NCBI GenBank assembly: GCA_949128115.1
Contig: OX421968.1
Span: 25,032,377 to 25,096,376 of the forward strand
Length of the DNA stretch: 64,000 nt
Direction: 5' to 3'
Source: Anaspis maculata
Lineage: Eukaryota > Arthropoda > Insecta > Coleoptera > Scraptiidae
The notes below the pieces were generated by a model. That model saw nothing but the letters and a program-made list of their open reading frames with translations, made no database searches and was not told where the DNA came from. Shown here in pieces: positions 21,801 to 32,325 of this stretch; the first letter of the stretch is position 1; the number at the start of each line of letters is the position of its first letter. Made by a program: the position numbers and the translations under genes.

Positions 21801-22415
21801 GATCCATTTGCTTGCTATCTTTATGACTAGTCCGGTAAAACGGTCATAGTTGTTAGTATTACATGGGTCTATATTTTTCCATTGGAATCGTTATCATCAT
21901 ATCCCCATAAATTGTGATGACTGTTGAAATCTCCGATGTAAATTGTTGGATGTTCGAACGGATGGATGACTTGTCCATTCCAGTCTATGTTTGGTGGATT
22001 GTAAATGTTCACTATGGTGGTATTCAGAATTTTTATTCCCAAGATGAAAATGTCATCTATACAAACAAGTGTCAAAGACTTTGGTTGCATGCAAAGTATT
22101 TCTCACATAGGTTGCAATTCCATACACTCTACTGTTGATAGACCCAGCTAATGTGTAACCAGTGATGTTCCCTCGATTGTACAGTTGAAGATCGTCTGAT
22201 GTGTGAGTTTCTTGTATAGCTACAACATCCACTTCTTCTTCTCCTAGTATCTTAGCAAGGTATTCGCTTCTCGCCTTACTAATTCCTTTAACATTGAGTT
22301 GCAAAATCTTCAAAATTAGTCCTAGTTTGATTGACATATTGTATGTATCTTTCGCCGGGAGATTCAGAATGAACAGTTCGGCAGCAAAGATTTGTGAACC
22401 CTTTTCTAACTGCAC
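18884..22415 (-). pseudogene. Broken LINE (Jockey/CR1-like), 5' truncated, with inserted MITE
   Basis: Minus-strand pieces in order: endonuclease from about 22340 (ILQLNVKGISKARSEYLAK, IQETH, then YIGDFNSHHNLWG); a linker MACWNDECC near 21776; reverse transcriptase at 21519-20467 (VFVDLSAAYDTVW, GLPQGSVLSPLLFNIY, YADD); a region from 19764 to 19319; and the C-terminal WGYVENPSCICG...QTMDHIVSDCPL ending at 18983. There is no RNase H. At least four frameshifts are present, plus a hAT MITE at 19656-20380. The class targets DNA by endonuclease-primed reverse transcription. The clade is inferred from motif style only. Confidence 0.88.
19656..20380. mobile_element. Non-autonomous hAT element, 725 bp
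   Basis: It is bounded by the perfect 8-bp duplication agtggagt (19648-19655 and 20381-20388). The ends are cagggctgggc on the left and gcccagccctt on the right, inverted apart from the outermost base. Both flanks are filled with variants of aatacaaaatac, the subterminal repeats to which hAT transposases typically bind. No frame encodes transposase. It interrupts the reverse transcriptase region of the LINE relic. Confidence 0.88.
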
Positions 22416-23140
22416 CTCTAATAAGGCGATTCACGTGGCAGATTCTTCAGAAACTCAGTAGATTAATGAGAAATTCATCAAAATAATTCGAATATTTTGG
22501 CGTCTTGTCACAGTCGTTAATCGTCGTTTAAATTCGTATTCTTTCGTGGTCCGAATGAACTGTGCGTTATAATAACACACGGCTCATAACGCACAGGTTG
22601 GGTAGGTTGACGTAATTGTCAACTTTTGAGCCTACTATAGCGTGTGAAAGGGGTGGGGTCACTTCCGTAGGTGGTCCCGTAGGAAAAAAAATTTTTGGCA
22701 TGGCTATTCCTGAATTTCTCTGTTGCTCCATCAACTTCACCTTCGCCTTGCTGCTTCGTTTAAAATGTGCAACGATTGTTTTCACCTTTTGGATGAGATC
22801 TTGAGCCTTCTCCGTCTTTAACGTATCTTCCACTATCAAATTTAGCGTGTGGGCAAAACAGCCAAAGTGCTTCCACCCCAAAGATTTTATAGCGCTTTTA
22901 ACGTTGGCAGCGTTGTCGGAAACACACAGCAGGATTTTTCCGCTTATTTGCCACTCTTCAGCTATTTTTTGCAATTCTCCCGCTAGATGTTGGCTCGTGT
23001 GCTTTGAACTGATTACATTCTAGCAAAATAGGTATCAGTTTAAAATCATCATCAACAAAATGTGCCGTGACGCCCATATACCTAGCTCTCTGTGGCTTCC
23101 GATGTCCAACAGTCCGTGGTCAAGCAACATGCTTTCATCT

Positions 23141-23172
23141 GAAAGAGAGAAGAAGAAGAAAAAAAAAAAAAA
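23141..23172. mobile_element. Tiny poly(A) insertion with 10-bp target duplication
   Basis: gctttcatct occurs at 23131-23140 and again at 23173-23182. Between them lie 32 bases of gaaagagagaagaagaag followed by a run of A. This is the signature of target-primed reverse transcription of an extremely truncated transcript. It breaks the BED-hAT relic. Confidence 0.7.
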
Positions 23173-23806
23173 GCTTTCATCTTCATTGAAGCTGCTTTGG
23201 TGTTGAAAATGCATTTCTCGTATCTCATATCTCATAGCGGGAATCAATGACTGAGAAATAGTTTTTCTTGATGGCAATTCATATGAAGGATTTAGCGCCG
23301 CCACAAAGTTCTCAAATCTTGCGTCCTCGACGATGGAAAACGGCTGGAAATCCATAGTAAATAGTTGAACCAAACAATTGTCCAGTTTTTTTGCAATTGC
23401 AGGTATTTTTTTGGGATATATGTGGCCAGCGTAGTTTGACGCCTTTTAGGAGCAGGAGCAGGAGTTCCTACTAGCACTTGAGTGAATATCGCCGGCATTT
23501 TCGTCATCATCACTAATTATTCCTCTTGTATTCTAAAATTATTAATAAAAATGTGATAAAATAAAATACACTGCCAAGAAATCACAAAATGACTTACACT
23601 GACGCCTGAAGTACTAGGCTCATTATTGTTTTCAGCAATACTTAAAGAACAGCGTCCTAATACCAGTGCCGGAGCCGTCGCTTGAGCAGGCCTCTCCTCC
23701 TGGACCTGGTCCAAATTTACGGTGGGATGTTTTCTTTGCATGTGTTTTTTCAAGTTTGTGGTCGATGTTTTGTGAGACACCATCACTTTACATATATCAC
23801 ACTTGG

Positions 23807-24790
23807 CAGTGGCGGACTGAGGGGGGGGGGCGGTCCGCCCCGGGCCTCGGGGCCTCAGTCATCTGATGGAATGGGGCCCCCAATTCCTCTTGTTTGTGAA
23901 AAATACTGCAAAAAGAATTGGGATAAAATCCAAAACAACAGGTTTGGGGGAGCACACACAGGTGTCTGTGTCTGTGTGTGTCTGTGTCTATCACGGAATC
24001 TATAAAAATTATTTCCCTTTAGGCTTCAGGAGCCCCGGTCCCGGATATCATAGTGACAGGGACCTCAAGCCCTTGGAATTTTGATTTTGTTTCATAAGAG
24101 GGGAGATAGGGAGAGACAAAACAAATAAATTATCTTGTCTGCGCCCCGCAGGTAGTAAAAATTCATATTTTCCTGATTTTGTATATACGAGTAGGTTTTA
24201 GCATTGAGTCAACGGTCCAAATCCAATTCAAAATCCAAAGCTGAAACCAAAAAATTCTCTTGTAGGTGCTGGTGGTCAGTGGCATAGCCAAGGGGGGCGA
24301 GAGTGGGCGCATGACCCCACTTCCTTACCTCCCAAGCGCCTACGGCACTTCATCCCACACTAAACCGATAGAGAAAAAATTTCTGGCGAAAATTTTCAAG
24401 AAGCGCAGAATTTTTCAGGAAAGAAAGTTTGATCATCAAGTAATTTTGATAAAAACGTCAAAAGTCGAAATCGCAGGACGCATGAAATATACCGATTATC
24501 ATCAGCATTATTATTATTATGCCCAAAAAATTTCGTCTGCGGCGCTACCTCTTGTCGACTTGCACCTTCGTCGTTGCCTTTACCCTTAAACTCTGACTAC
24601 GCCACTGTGATTTATAGTCAAATTAACAACTCATTTTTTTGTTTCTTAGGCTTTTGCTTAATCACGGCAGGGCAGGGCAGGGCGCGGTCAAAAAGTCTGC
24701 CGGCCCTCCTTCATATTCTCAACTTTCACTCCTCAGGGGCCCCATCTCACAATTCCGCCCAGGGCCCCCAGTTTCCTTAGTCCGCCACTG
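23807..24790. mobile_element. Non-autonomous hAT element, 984 bp
   Basis: Perfect 8-bp duplication acacttgg (23799-23806 and 24791-24798) and perfect inverted ends cagtggcggact / agtccgccactg. It contains a G run, a (TG)n tract near 23960-23990 and another inverted-end element. The insertion lies exactly next to the first Cys codon of the BED zinc finger of the host relic. Confidence 0.92.
24277..24607. mobile_element. Small nested hAT-like element, 331 bp
   Basis: The ends cagtggcatagccaagg and ctgactacgccactg are inverted with mismatches and start CAGTGGC, like many hAT elements. The flanking 8-mers ctggtggt and tgatttat do not match, so the insertion is old, rearranged, or transposed with loss of the duplication. 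Confidence 0.5.
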
Positions 24791-24988
24791 ACACTTGGCC
24801 TTTTGTTGAATCCACCGCCGAACTCATTGTGCACTGTGTAGTGTGATCGACCACGAAGAGTGAAGACCATGAGACGAAATAAAATAGCACACTGTGTCAC
24901 TTTTAAAGGCAATCGGACAGTTTCTGTTTACGGAGGGCGCGAATAAGGGAAAGAGTACGACTACGATGTAATTTAATACCTAGGCCCG

Positions 24989-25700
24989 CAGGGCCGGACC
25001 GAAACCAATTTGCTTGGGGGGTGTAAAAGATCTTAAAATGCCGACTATCATTGTGACACTGAAATGGTGGGACAGCAAATTATTGGACCGTTCTTTATTG
25101 ACGGAAATTTGAACGGAAATAGCTATTTAGAGCTTTTACAAAATTTCATTGTTCCGGCCATCAGTGTCATTTTTCCTCCAGAAGGACGGATTCAGCCTTG
25201 GTTCCAGCAAAACGGGGCTTCACTGCACTTTACGCTGGCCGTGCAGGAGTTCCTTGACATTCCAGACATTTTCACGAAAATGGATCAGTCGGAAATGGGG
25301 AATTGAGTGGCCTTTCAGGTCACCTGACCTGTTCCCATTGGACATTTTCTTGTGAGGATACTTGAAAGAGCGAGTATCTATACAAGGCGCAGCCCCAAAA
25401 CTTACAGCTGCTGAAAGATCTTATTTCGGAGGAATGCCGAGAAATATACCTCCATATTTTCTTTCACATTCTGTAAGGGGCTTTCAGGAACGCCTTCGTC
25501 GCGATGTTGGAGGCAGACAATTTGAACATGAGATAAATTATTTCCTAGTTCGCATTGTATCAAATCGTTTTACGGACAATATTTTAGTTTATCTCGATTT
25601 TGCCGACTGAGCTTGAATTTGCCGAACGGATGTCACGACTGGGGGGGGGGGGGGGGGGGGTGCTACATTCCCCACACCCCCCCCTTTCGGACCGGCCCTG
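24989..25700. mobile_element. hAT-like element (CAGGGCCGG ends), 712 bp, carrying mariner DNA
   Basis: It is bounded by the 8-bp duplication taggcccg (24981-24988 and 25701-25708). The ends are cagggccggaccgaaa and tttcggaccggccctg. About 75 bp at one end and 110 bp at the other match the element at 40554-41753, so the two form one family. The interior instead holds a mariner-type transposase fragment and a G20 run at 25641-25660. The target was the ggcccgtattcata end of the neighbouring palindrome. Confidence 0.85.
25064..25610 (+). pseudogene. Mariner/IS630-type (DDE_3) transposase fragment
   Basis: Successive frames read GPFFIDGNLNGNSYLELLQNF, WFQQNGASLHF, IEWPFRSPDLFPLDIFL and LKERV...RGFQERLRRDVGG. 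This is the second half of a mariner-like catalytic domain. The catalytic Asp of the usual QQDGA motif is Asn here, while the SPDL Asp remains. There are two frameshifts and the N-terminal DNA-binding part is absent, so it is inactive. Confidence 0.85.
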
Positions 25701-25702
25701 TA

Positions 25703-27838
25703 GGCCCGTATTCATAGTCGGATCTTATATACAGAGTGTTTCATGAGGAAACCGACATAGCTTGAGGGTAGGTCCAGTTTTTCTAGAGGAACTAGGATCT
25801 TGCTTTGAAATTCTTCTACCCCTTTTCGTTTTCATGCTACAGGGTGAATCATGTATTTTGTCGAAGTTTTTGATGAGCCATATCTTCCGAATGGCTTATT
25901 GGATTGGACTGAAATTTGATAGGCATGATCTTCTAATGATAGCTAATACATTGCACCATAAAATTGTTCAGAAGTTTCAGGGCCGGACTGATTTTTTTTT
26001 ATTTTCAAAGTTTCTGTTAGAAAAGTCATATCTTTTAATGTTTTTTTGGGAAACCAGTATCAGATTCAGAAACACCAGAAAAAATGCTACAAGAAACATC
26101 CTTCAATTTCTTTGGCACACCCAAAGTCTTCCCAGAAAAAAATATCTTTTGAGTTTTGGATCGGCTGCGATCTAGTGAAAATCAGTCAAGCACGCATTCT
26201 TTCACGGATCTTTGAGATGTTCATCCTCTAATTTAATGCTGTCACGGTTTTTTTCACTATTCTCACATTAGTATCACTTGGTACGGCAAGAAAGACAAAA
26301 GTCCAAGACCGGAATCAAGTCTAGTAAACATTATTTCTAAAAATCCGATTTTTCAGTATTTAGTTAGAAAATTACAGCACAAAGTTATGGTGAAGTGGCT
26401 GAAAAATGCTCTTTTGTCTGCATTTGGAACTTTAAGTCACTTTAAAAACCAGCTAAACAAATTTCTCATTTGTTGATTTCAAGAATACAAAAAATTATTT
26501 CCGAAACTTTTCGCGAACAAAATAAAAAGAAGCAAGAATGATAATTATTCAGAAATGTCATTTCAATGTGTAGAAAACGAACAATATCAATTTTTGTGTG
26601 TTATGTTTATGTTAATGTTCATCAAATTTCGGAAATAATTTCTTTCTTGTCTGCATTTGGAACTTTAGGTCACTTTAGAAACCAGCTAAACAAATTTATT
26701 TTGTTGATTTCAAGAATACAAAAAATTATTTCCGAAATTTGTTGAACATTACATAAACATAACATACAAACATTGATATTGTTCGTTTTCTACACATTAA
26801 AATTACGTTTCTAGATAATTATCATTCTTGCTTCTTTTTATTTTGTTCGCGAAAAGTTTCGGAAATAATTATTTGTATTCTTGAAATCAACAAAAGGAGA
26901 AATTTGTTTAGCTGGTCTCTAAAGTGACCTAAAGTTCCAAATACAGACAAAAGAGCATTTTTCAGCAACTTCACCATAACTTCATGTTGTAAATTTCCAA
27001 CTGAATACTGAAAAATCGGATCTTTTGAAATAATGTTCACTAGACTTGATTCCGGTCCTGGACTTTTGTCTTTTTTGCCGTGCCAAGTAATACTAATGTG
27101 GAAAAGTGAAAAAAACCGTGACAGCATTAAATTAGAGGATAAACATCTCAAAGATCCGTGAAAGAATGAGTGCTTGACTGATTTTCACTAGATCGCAGCT
27201 GACCCAAATCTCAAAAGATATTTTTTTCTGGGTAGACTTTGGGTGTGCCGTAGAAATTGAAGGATGTTCCTTGTAGCATTTTTTCTGTAGTTTCTGAATC
27301 TGATACTGGCTTTGCAAAAAAACATCGAAAAATATGACTTTTTCAACAAAAACTTTGAAAATAGAAAAAATCAGTCCGGCCCTAAAACTTCTGAACAACT
27401 TTATGGTGCAATGTATTAGTTATCATTAGGAGATCATACCTATCAAATTTCAGTTCAATTCAATAAGCCATTCGGAAGATATAGCTCATCAAAAACTTCG
27501 ACAAAATACATGATTCACCCTGTAACATCAAAACGAAAAGCGATAGAAAAATTTCAAAGCGAGATCCTAGTTCCTCTAGAAAAACTGGACCTACCCTTAA
27601 GCTATGTCGGTTTCCTCATGGAACACCCTGTATAAGGTGGTCTTAAGACCATGTTTATTTAGACACAGGCTTGACAAATGGTCCAATGCTCCAAGATGGT
27701 TTATATATACAGTTATAATCTTGTGAACATTTTATAACATATCAAAATATTTTCTCAAGGTTGTGTTCGGGAGAAATCAGCGTATCAAAATTGAATAAGG
27801 TCGTCTTAAGACATAAGATCTGACTATGAATACGGGCC
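25703..27838. mobile_element. GGCCCGTATTCATA palindromic MITE split by P5
   Basis: ggcccgtattcatagtcgga at 25703 pairs with gactatgaatacgggcc ending at 27838; both arms also contain gtcttaagac. Without the inserted palindrome the element would be about 230 bp, close to the 223-bp relative at 52604-52826. It is also the target of the hAT-like insertion just upstream. Confidence 0.7.
25728..27634. mobile_element. Large palindrome P5 (1.9 kb)
   Basis: tatacagagtgtttcatgag and its complement catggaacaccctgtata bound two arms of about 900 bp that converge near 26680. Conserved stretches include gaggaaaccgacatagctt, ccagtttttctagaggaac, cagggccggactg and atgctacaagaaacatcctt. The ORFs in the two arms are mirror copies and not convincing genes. 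Confidence 0.85.
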
Positions 27839-28524
27839 ATAGTCCTAGTCAAGTTCACTTAAGACATTTATTGCACATAAAATACAGCACCATTTCTTTG
27901 GAACTTGAAAACATGAATATCTGCTCCTGCTCCGTTCCAATACCCGTTACCTATAACCTATACCTAGGTACACCTATTTCAAATCACTAATCTCAGCTCA
28001 GGCAATGCGCTCGGTGCTGTGCTTGTACAGGTGCTATGCGACCTGAGAAGTAGGTATGCGTCGCAATTGCAACGTTGCGACTTGCAAGTTGCAATTGCGA
28101 CGCATACCATACATACAAGTTTAGAGCAAGACAGGCGCTCTTAGATCTATACCGTGACGAGCGAGGTGACGAGGCAGCGCGGAGTGTGGCAGCGCAGCAG
28201 CGCACGAGCGTTCTAAACTGCTCCGGCGTCGCAGATATTTTGTTCTGTGTCACAGGTCGCGAACTGCTCTGACTGAGTCACAGTGCCAAAGTAGCAGGTT
28301 GCGATTCTGTTACCCACCTTTACCAGCAATACCAATACGGACACAGTTGTTAACCGGGCGACGACTTGTGGTTGACAAGACGGTCACGTTTGACGAGCTG
28401 TTATGAATTTATTTATTTACTCTGTCCAAACACGAAAATGTATGTACAGCTTTGTCTTATAAGTAAAAATATAAATATGTAGATTTTTTATAAAGCAAAA
28501 ACAACAAAAAGATCAAACTTTATC
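27839..28524. other. No gene; GC-richer DNA with a perfect hairpin
   Basis: The stretch includes a locally CG-rich block at about 28010-28270 and the hairpin at 28053-28108. The plus and minus open stretches across it are shadows of the hairpin symmetry. Confidence 0.4.
28053..28108. repeat. Perfect hairpin, 21-bp arms, 14-nt loop
   Basis: The arm starting ggtatgcgtcgcaattgcaa (28053-28073) is exactly complementary to 28088-28108. The loop repeats gttgcgacttgcaa, itself similar to the arm. It may be the core of a small foldback element. Confidence 0.9.
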
Positions 28525-29313
28525 TTGCCAATGCTTGGTAGAAATCTGGATCACTTCAGTCGGTTTTGCATGTTTCTTCCACTTGGACAGACCGTGGCCA
28601 AAAGCGTGATTAAACTTCTCGAGAATCACCTCTTCCTCCTCTTCGGCGTCCCCAAAACCCTAGTCTGTGACAATAGCCAGCAATTTGTCAGCCGGGTCTT
28701 CAAGGACTTCGCCGGCGGATATGGCATCGATGTCTCGTACATCACCCTGCATCACCCACAAGGCAGCATGGTAGAGCGACACCACCGGACGCTCAAAGTC
28801 ATGCTGCCTTCCTTCGTCAGGGACAACCATCGGGACTGGGAGGGTCACTTGCAAAAAGCAGCCTGTGCTATGCGGACGGCACAGAGCAAGGCCACCGGAT
28901 CTACGCCGTATTTTGTCAACTTCGGCCGCAGGATGTGTCTTCACGGCACCGATCATGAACTCGACACACGGCTGCTGCAGGAGGGTGAACCTCCCCTCCC
29001 GAGAGATCAGTTGTTTCAGCGAATCGTCTCGCGGGTCAGGAGAAAGATGACAGAGTCGTTCGACCGTGGGAAGCGACACTACGACCTGCGTAGAAAGTCA
29101 GAGCAGTTCCGTGTGTGGTGCAGGAACTTTGCTCAGTCTGATGCGGGCCGGTATTTCTTCGCGAAACTGGCACCGAAGTTCAGGGGTCCCTATGTCGTCG
29201 CATCCAAGGTGTCACCATGGACCTACCAACTAGTCTCCGACCAGGGAGTCAGTATTGGTATGTACCATGCCAAAGATCTGAAAGCGGACTCGACAACGGT
29301 TCCGGACGAGTGA
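28525..29313 (+). CDS. Ty3/gypsy-type integrase fragment
   Basis: A 262-residue frame, open upstream to about 28490. The retroviral-type integrase core shows LDHFSRF with the first catalytic Asp, VCDNSQQFVS with the second, and SMVERHHRTLK with the Glu. The C-terminal GPY/F module reads KLAPKFRGPYVV. The role is insertion of element cDNA into chromosomes. The zinc-binding N-terminus, reverse transcriptase and LTRs are not seen, so this is a 3' pol remnant, though without stops. A 2.06-kb inverted-end element follows 8 bp after the stop codon. Confidence 0.85.
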   Translation: MPMLGRNLDHFSRFCMFLPLGQTVAKSVIKLLENHLFLLFGVPKTLVCDNSQQFVSRVFKDFAGGYGIDVSYITLHHPQGSMVERHHRTLKVMLPSFVRDNHRDWEGHLQKAACAMRTAQSKATGSTPYFVNFGRRMCLHGTDHELDTRLLQEGEPPLPRDQLFQRIVSRVRRKMTESFDRGKRHYDLRRKSEQFRVWCRNFAQSDAGRYFFAKLAPKFRGPYVVASKVSPWTYQLVSDQGVSIGMYHAKDLKADSTTVPDE

Positions 29314-29321
29314 TCCACATT

Positions 29322-31384
29322 TCTCCCGTGAAAAGGTAAAACCTAGTAACTGCCTTTGGGCAAATTGTGCAGGAGAGCGAAAAGAAGTTCCCAGTCTTGC
29401 CATAAGGATTGCTATAGCAAAATAGAACAGATATTAGCGGTAATGGAGGTTTTCAAGGTTGAATTTTTCATATTTCATAATATCTTCACATGATTTGGGT
29501 AGTATTTTGGAAAATAATGCACTTACTATGTTTTTCCATCAGAAATACCAGCATATTACTTTGGAAAAACCTAGCACAATGACTTGCTATTGAGAAACTT
29601 CTGAAAGCTATCGAATCTCAAATGGAAAAACATAGTAAGTACAATTATCATCATCCCTGTTATGTTAAAAATCATATTTGATGTAACTTTTAAAAATAGA
29701 ACCAACAAACAAACAAAATAGCGTTTCCAAAATAATATTCCTATCGATATAAATTGATAAATTTGGCAGGGATTTACATTCGAAATTGCACGCAAGAAAA
29801 TTTACGATTCGAGTTGCGATTGAACAAATCACAAAACAAAATAATTATAGCATAACAAAACAAAATATTATATATTATAAATACATAGGTAACTAACCGA
29901 GTAACTAACATTACAAACAAATGAAAAACAACAATGCCTTCAAAATTAACTTTCAGGTACCTACTCATGAACCAAATCAAAGTATACTTATCTCCATCAA
30001 TGGCACTTTTTTCTGATGGGTCTAATCACGATGGCTCTTGTAATTGGAACAATATTGTAATTTTTACAATAAACCATCGTTGTATTAATTAATCGTAACA
30101 ATAATAGCAAAATCAACAAAATTACAATATTGTCTCAATTACAAGAGCCACCGTGATAAGATCCAAAAGCGGGCGACAAAAATTATAGCTCAAAAATTAC
30201 ACTTTCCCAACTTTATTCAAAACAAAAAAGATTAGACAACATTTGATGTCAAACCAGATGATGCATCAGACGAAGCAATATTTTTCCAGAAAAGTCTCTT
30301 CACAGGTGGTTTTTTGGGCACAATTCTCTCAAAAATGTTGTCTTTTTCCAAGGAATTTATGCCTCAATTGTCTTCTCTGATAGTTAGGATGGAGAAGTCG
30401 AAATTTTTGTGATGTCGGCGCGTCGGACCTACCTACCTCCTGATTAATTACACTTTAATCAATCGGCGTTCTTGGTTGTTGTATTTTTATGAACCTAAAA
30501 TAATGAAAGAGTATAATACTAAATTATAATTTTGGAAATATCACGACGATTAGAAGTTGAGTGCTCCTGGAAAAATGAAATTAACTAAACTCACGTTTAT
30601 TAGTAGCCAAAGCTCCGGGAAACTTTTCCCTCGAAGACATTTTTATGCCAGCAAAACACAATTGCTATCAATAATAATTATTAACTAGTTCATCATACGA
30701 CCTCTCTTTTTGATGTTTTAGCGGGAGAATCGAGCAAGAGCACGTATCGTATAACGGTCCAAACGGCAACAATGAGGCACATGGTGTTAAGAATGTTTAT
30801 ACTGGGGGTGTGTAAATCTTTTTGTGTTGTGTTTTTTTGGGTATAACGTGTGAAAGCGCAGTTGATTTACTTGACCTTCAATGGCTTCTTGGAGTGTGAC
30901 TAGTAGGTAAATTTAGGGTACCTATTCAAGCAACGTACTACAAAGTATGAACGGAAGTATGGATTCATAGCATCCATCAATGAACTATCAGCTCGACTGA
31001 AAAACACGCACAAAAAATTGGAGAAATCCAGCAAGTGCCATGCTGGGCTCATCTAGATCATAATATCCTGAATAAAACACCGGGAAAACCTAGTAAGCCA
31101 CCCTCGAGGCCACCCTGCTATGTTTATCCATTGTAAAATATCTACAATGCCGCAAAGATGCTAGGTTTTACCTTTGGAAGGGATACGTGCTATGTTTTTC
31201 CACTGTAAAGTAGACTAGAAATGCACTTACTAGGAAATTCCATACGTTCTAATTTATTCATTTTTTTGAATATTGATCCAAAACCAATATCTGAGTGAAG
31301 GAAATACTTAAAAGATTCCGAATATGTGAAAAACTCATTTTACCAAAAAATGTGGGTTACTAGGTTTTACCTTTTCACGGGAGA
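29322..31384. mobile_element. 2.06-kb element with 29-bp inverted ends and subterminal repeats
   Basis: The ends start tctcccgtgaaaaggtaaaa and finish with the inverted ttttaccttttcacgggaga. Variants of ctaggttttacc and ctatgtttttcc recur in both orientations near 29340, 29530, 29570, 29630, 31085, 31160, 31190 and 31355, like transposase-binding subterminal repeats. It has no transposase frame. The target duplication is unclear because the flanks are T-rich. Confidence 0.65.
30019..30163. repeat. Hairpin/MITE with about 45-bp arms
   Basis: taatcacgatggctcttgta to aatattgtaattttt pairs with aaaattacaatattg to acaagagccaccgtgataag, with only a few mismatches around a spacer of about 50 bp. 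It is nested inside the 2.06-kb element. Confidence 0.8.
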
Positions 31385-31467
31385 TTTGTGATTACCCCAG
31401 GTGATGGGGATGGAATACGTCACTGATGCCTCTGCATCGGCAGGGTGGAACTCCCGGCCAAAGATGA

Positions 31468-32325
31468 CTTTCTTTGTGCCGACCAACCACACCCAGGTAT
31501 CTCCGTGGCTACGGGTCACGAGAGGGTTCTCCCACTGGTCATTTTCGGGTTGGCAGGACCAATGCCAACCCAGAGTTTAATTTTGTCCTTGTTGATAGGT
31601 TGGCTGTGCTGGCGCTTCACAACCAAGATCTCGCCTGTGCCTTCTATATTGTGGTTGAAATTTCCACGTTTTCTTAGTCTATCTAAAATTTGATTGCGTT
31701 CAGGATTGTTTGTGATGTGAAGAAAATAGTTTCACAATAATTTTTTCATCATGCTTGACCTAGGCATCATAATATCTTTTACTAGAAAAAAGATCAAGCC
31801 AGGGAATCTGACACAAGTTAAAAAATCGGTTTGGTCACCCCAAAACTTGAGTGTGTTGTTGAGTGAAATTGTGCCCGTAACATTCCCTCCCTTCCCTCCC
31901 AGAAGATCATAACATGATCTTCAGTAGGAAAGCAGATCCAGAGAAATGGAACGAGAGTACAAAAAGAGCTAGGGGGGCTTGTTCCTGTGTGTCGCGTATA
32001 GAAAACGGAATTTATGAAGAACCACGATCGACACACATTTGCAAAAAGACCAGAAACTGCGCGGAAACAAAAACAAAAATGGGTTTAGCCGTGAAGCGGC
32101 AAGGATTTGGCAGGTTCAAACCCTGGTGGATCTGTGAAGGAGAAGTTCCACCAAACTCCCCAAACACGTACGAATGACGAGTGAACAGCAAACCGGAACG
32201 GTTCACGCCCAGAGTGGGTCCGACAGAAACATGTGGCCGGCATTGGTCCTGCCAACCCGAAAATGACCAGTGGGAGAACCCTCTCGTGACCCGTAGCCAC
32301 GTAGATACCTGGGTGTGGTTACGAA
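31468..32325. repeat. Inverted repeat with 95-bp arms
   Basis: Bases 31468-31566 and 32233-32325 are inverted, with tctcgtgacccgtagccacg on one arm. The open stretches on both strands here are mirror shadows. The 660-bp interior contains a tRNA-like segment near 32086. Confidence 0.75.
32080..32140 (+). other. tRNA-like segment with A and B boxes (SINE-like)
   Basis: tagccgtgaagcggcaagg resembles a pol III A box, and caggttcaaaccctggtgga is a good B box 16 bp downstream. That spacing is short for a tRNA but common in decayed SINE heads. No 3' poly(A) or duplication was found. Confidence 0.4.

Larger units (their letters stand above)
22567..24880 (-). pseudogene. BED-type hAT transposase relic
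   Basis: Minus strand, N to C: a BED zinc finger spanning 24830-23690 once the insertion is removed (QQKAKCDIC then KVMVSHKTSTTNLKKHMQRKH: C-x2-C and H-x4-H); an LPSRKTISQSLIP block near 23270; and VSDNAANVKSAIKSLGW then CFAHTLNLIVEDTL near 22900, the conserved core of hAT catalytic domains. Frames are broken by shifts, a poly-A insertion and a 984-bp hAT MITE within the zinc finger. The hAT dimerisation tail is missing. Confidence 0.85.

Noticed and set aside
25641..25660. G20 run as a functional G-quadruplex
   Set aside because: It lies at the usual G-rich end of this transposon family and its length is probably unstable or a sequencing artefact; nothing indicates a function.
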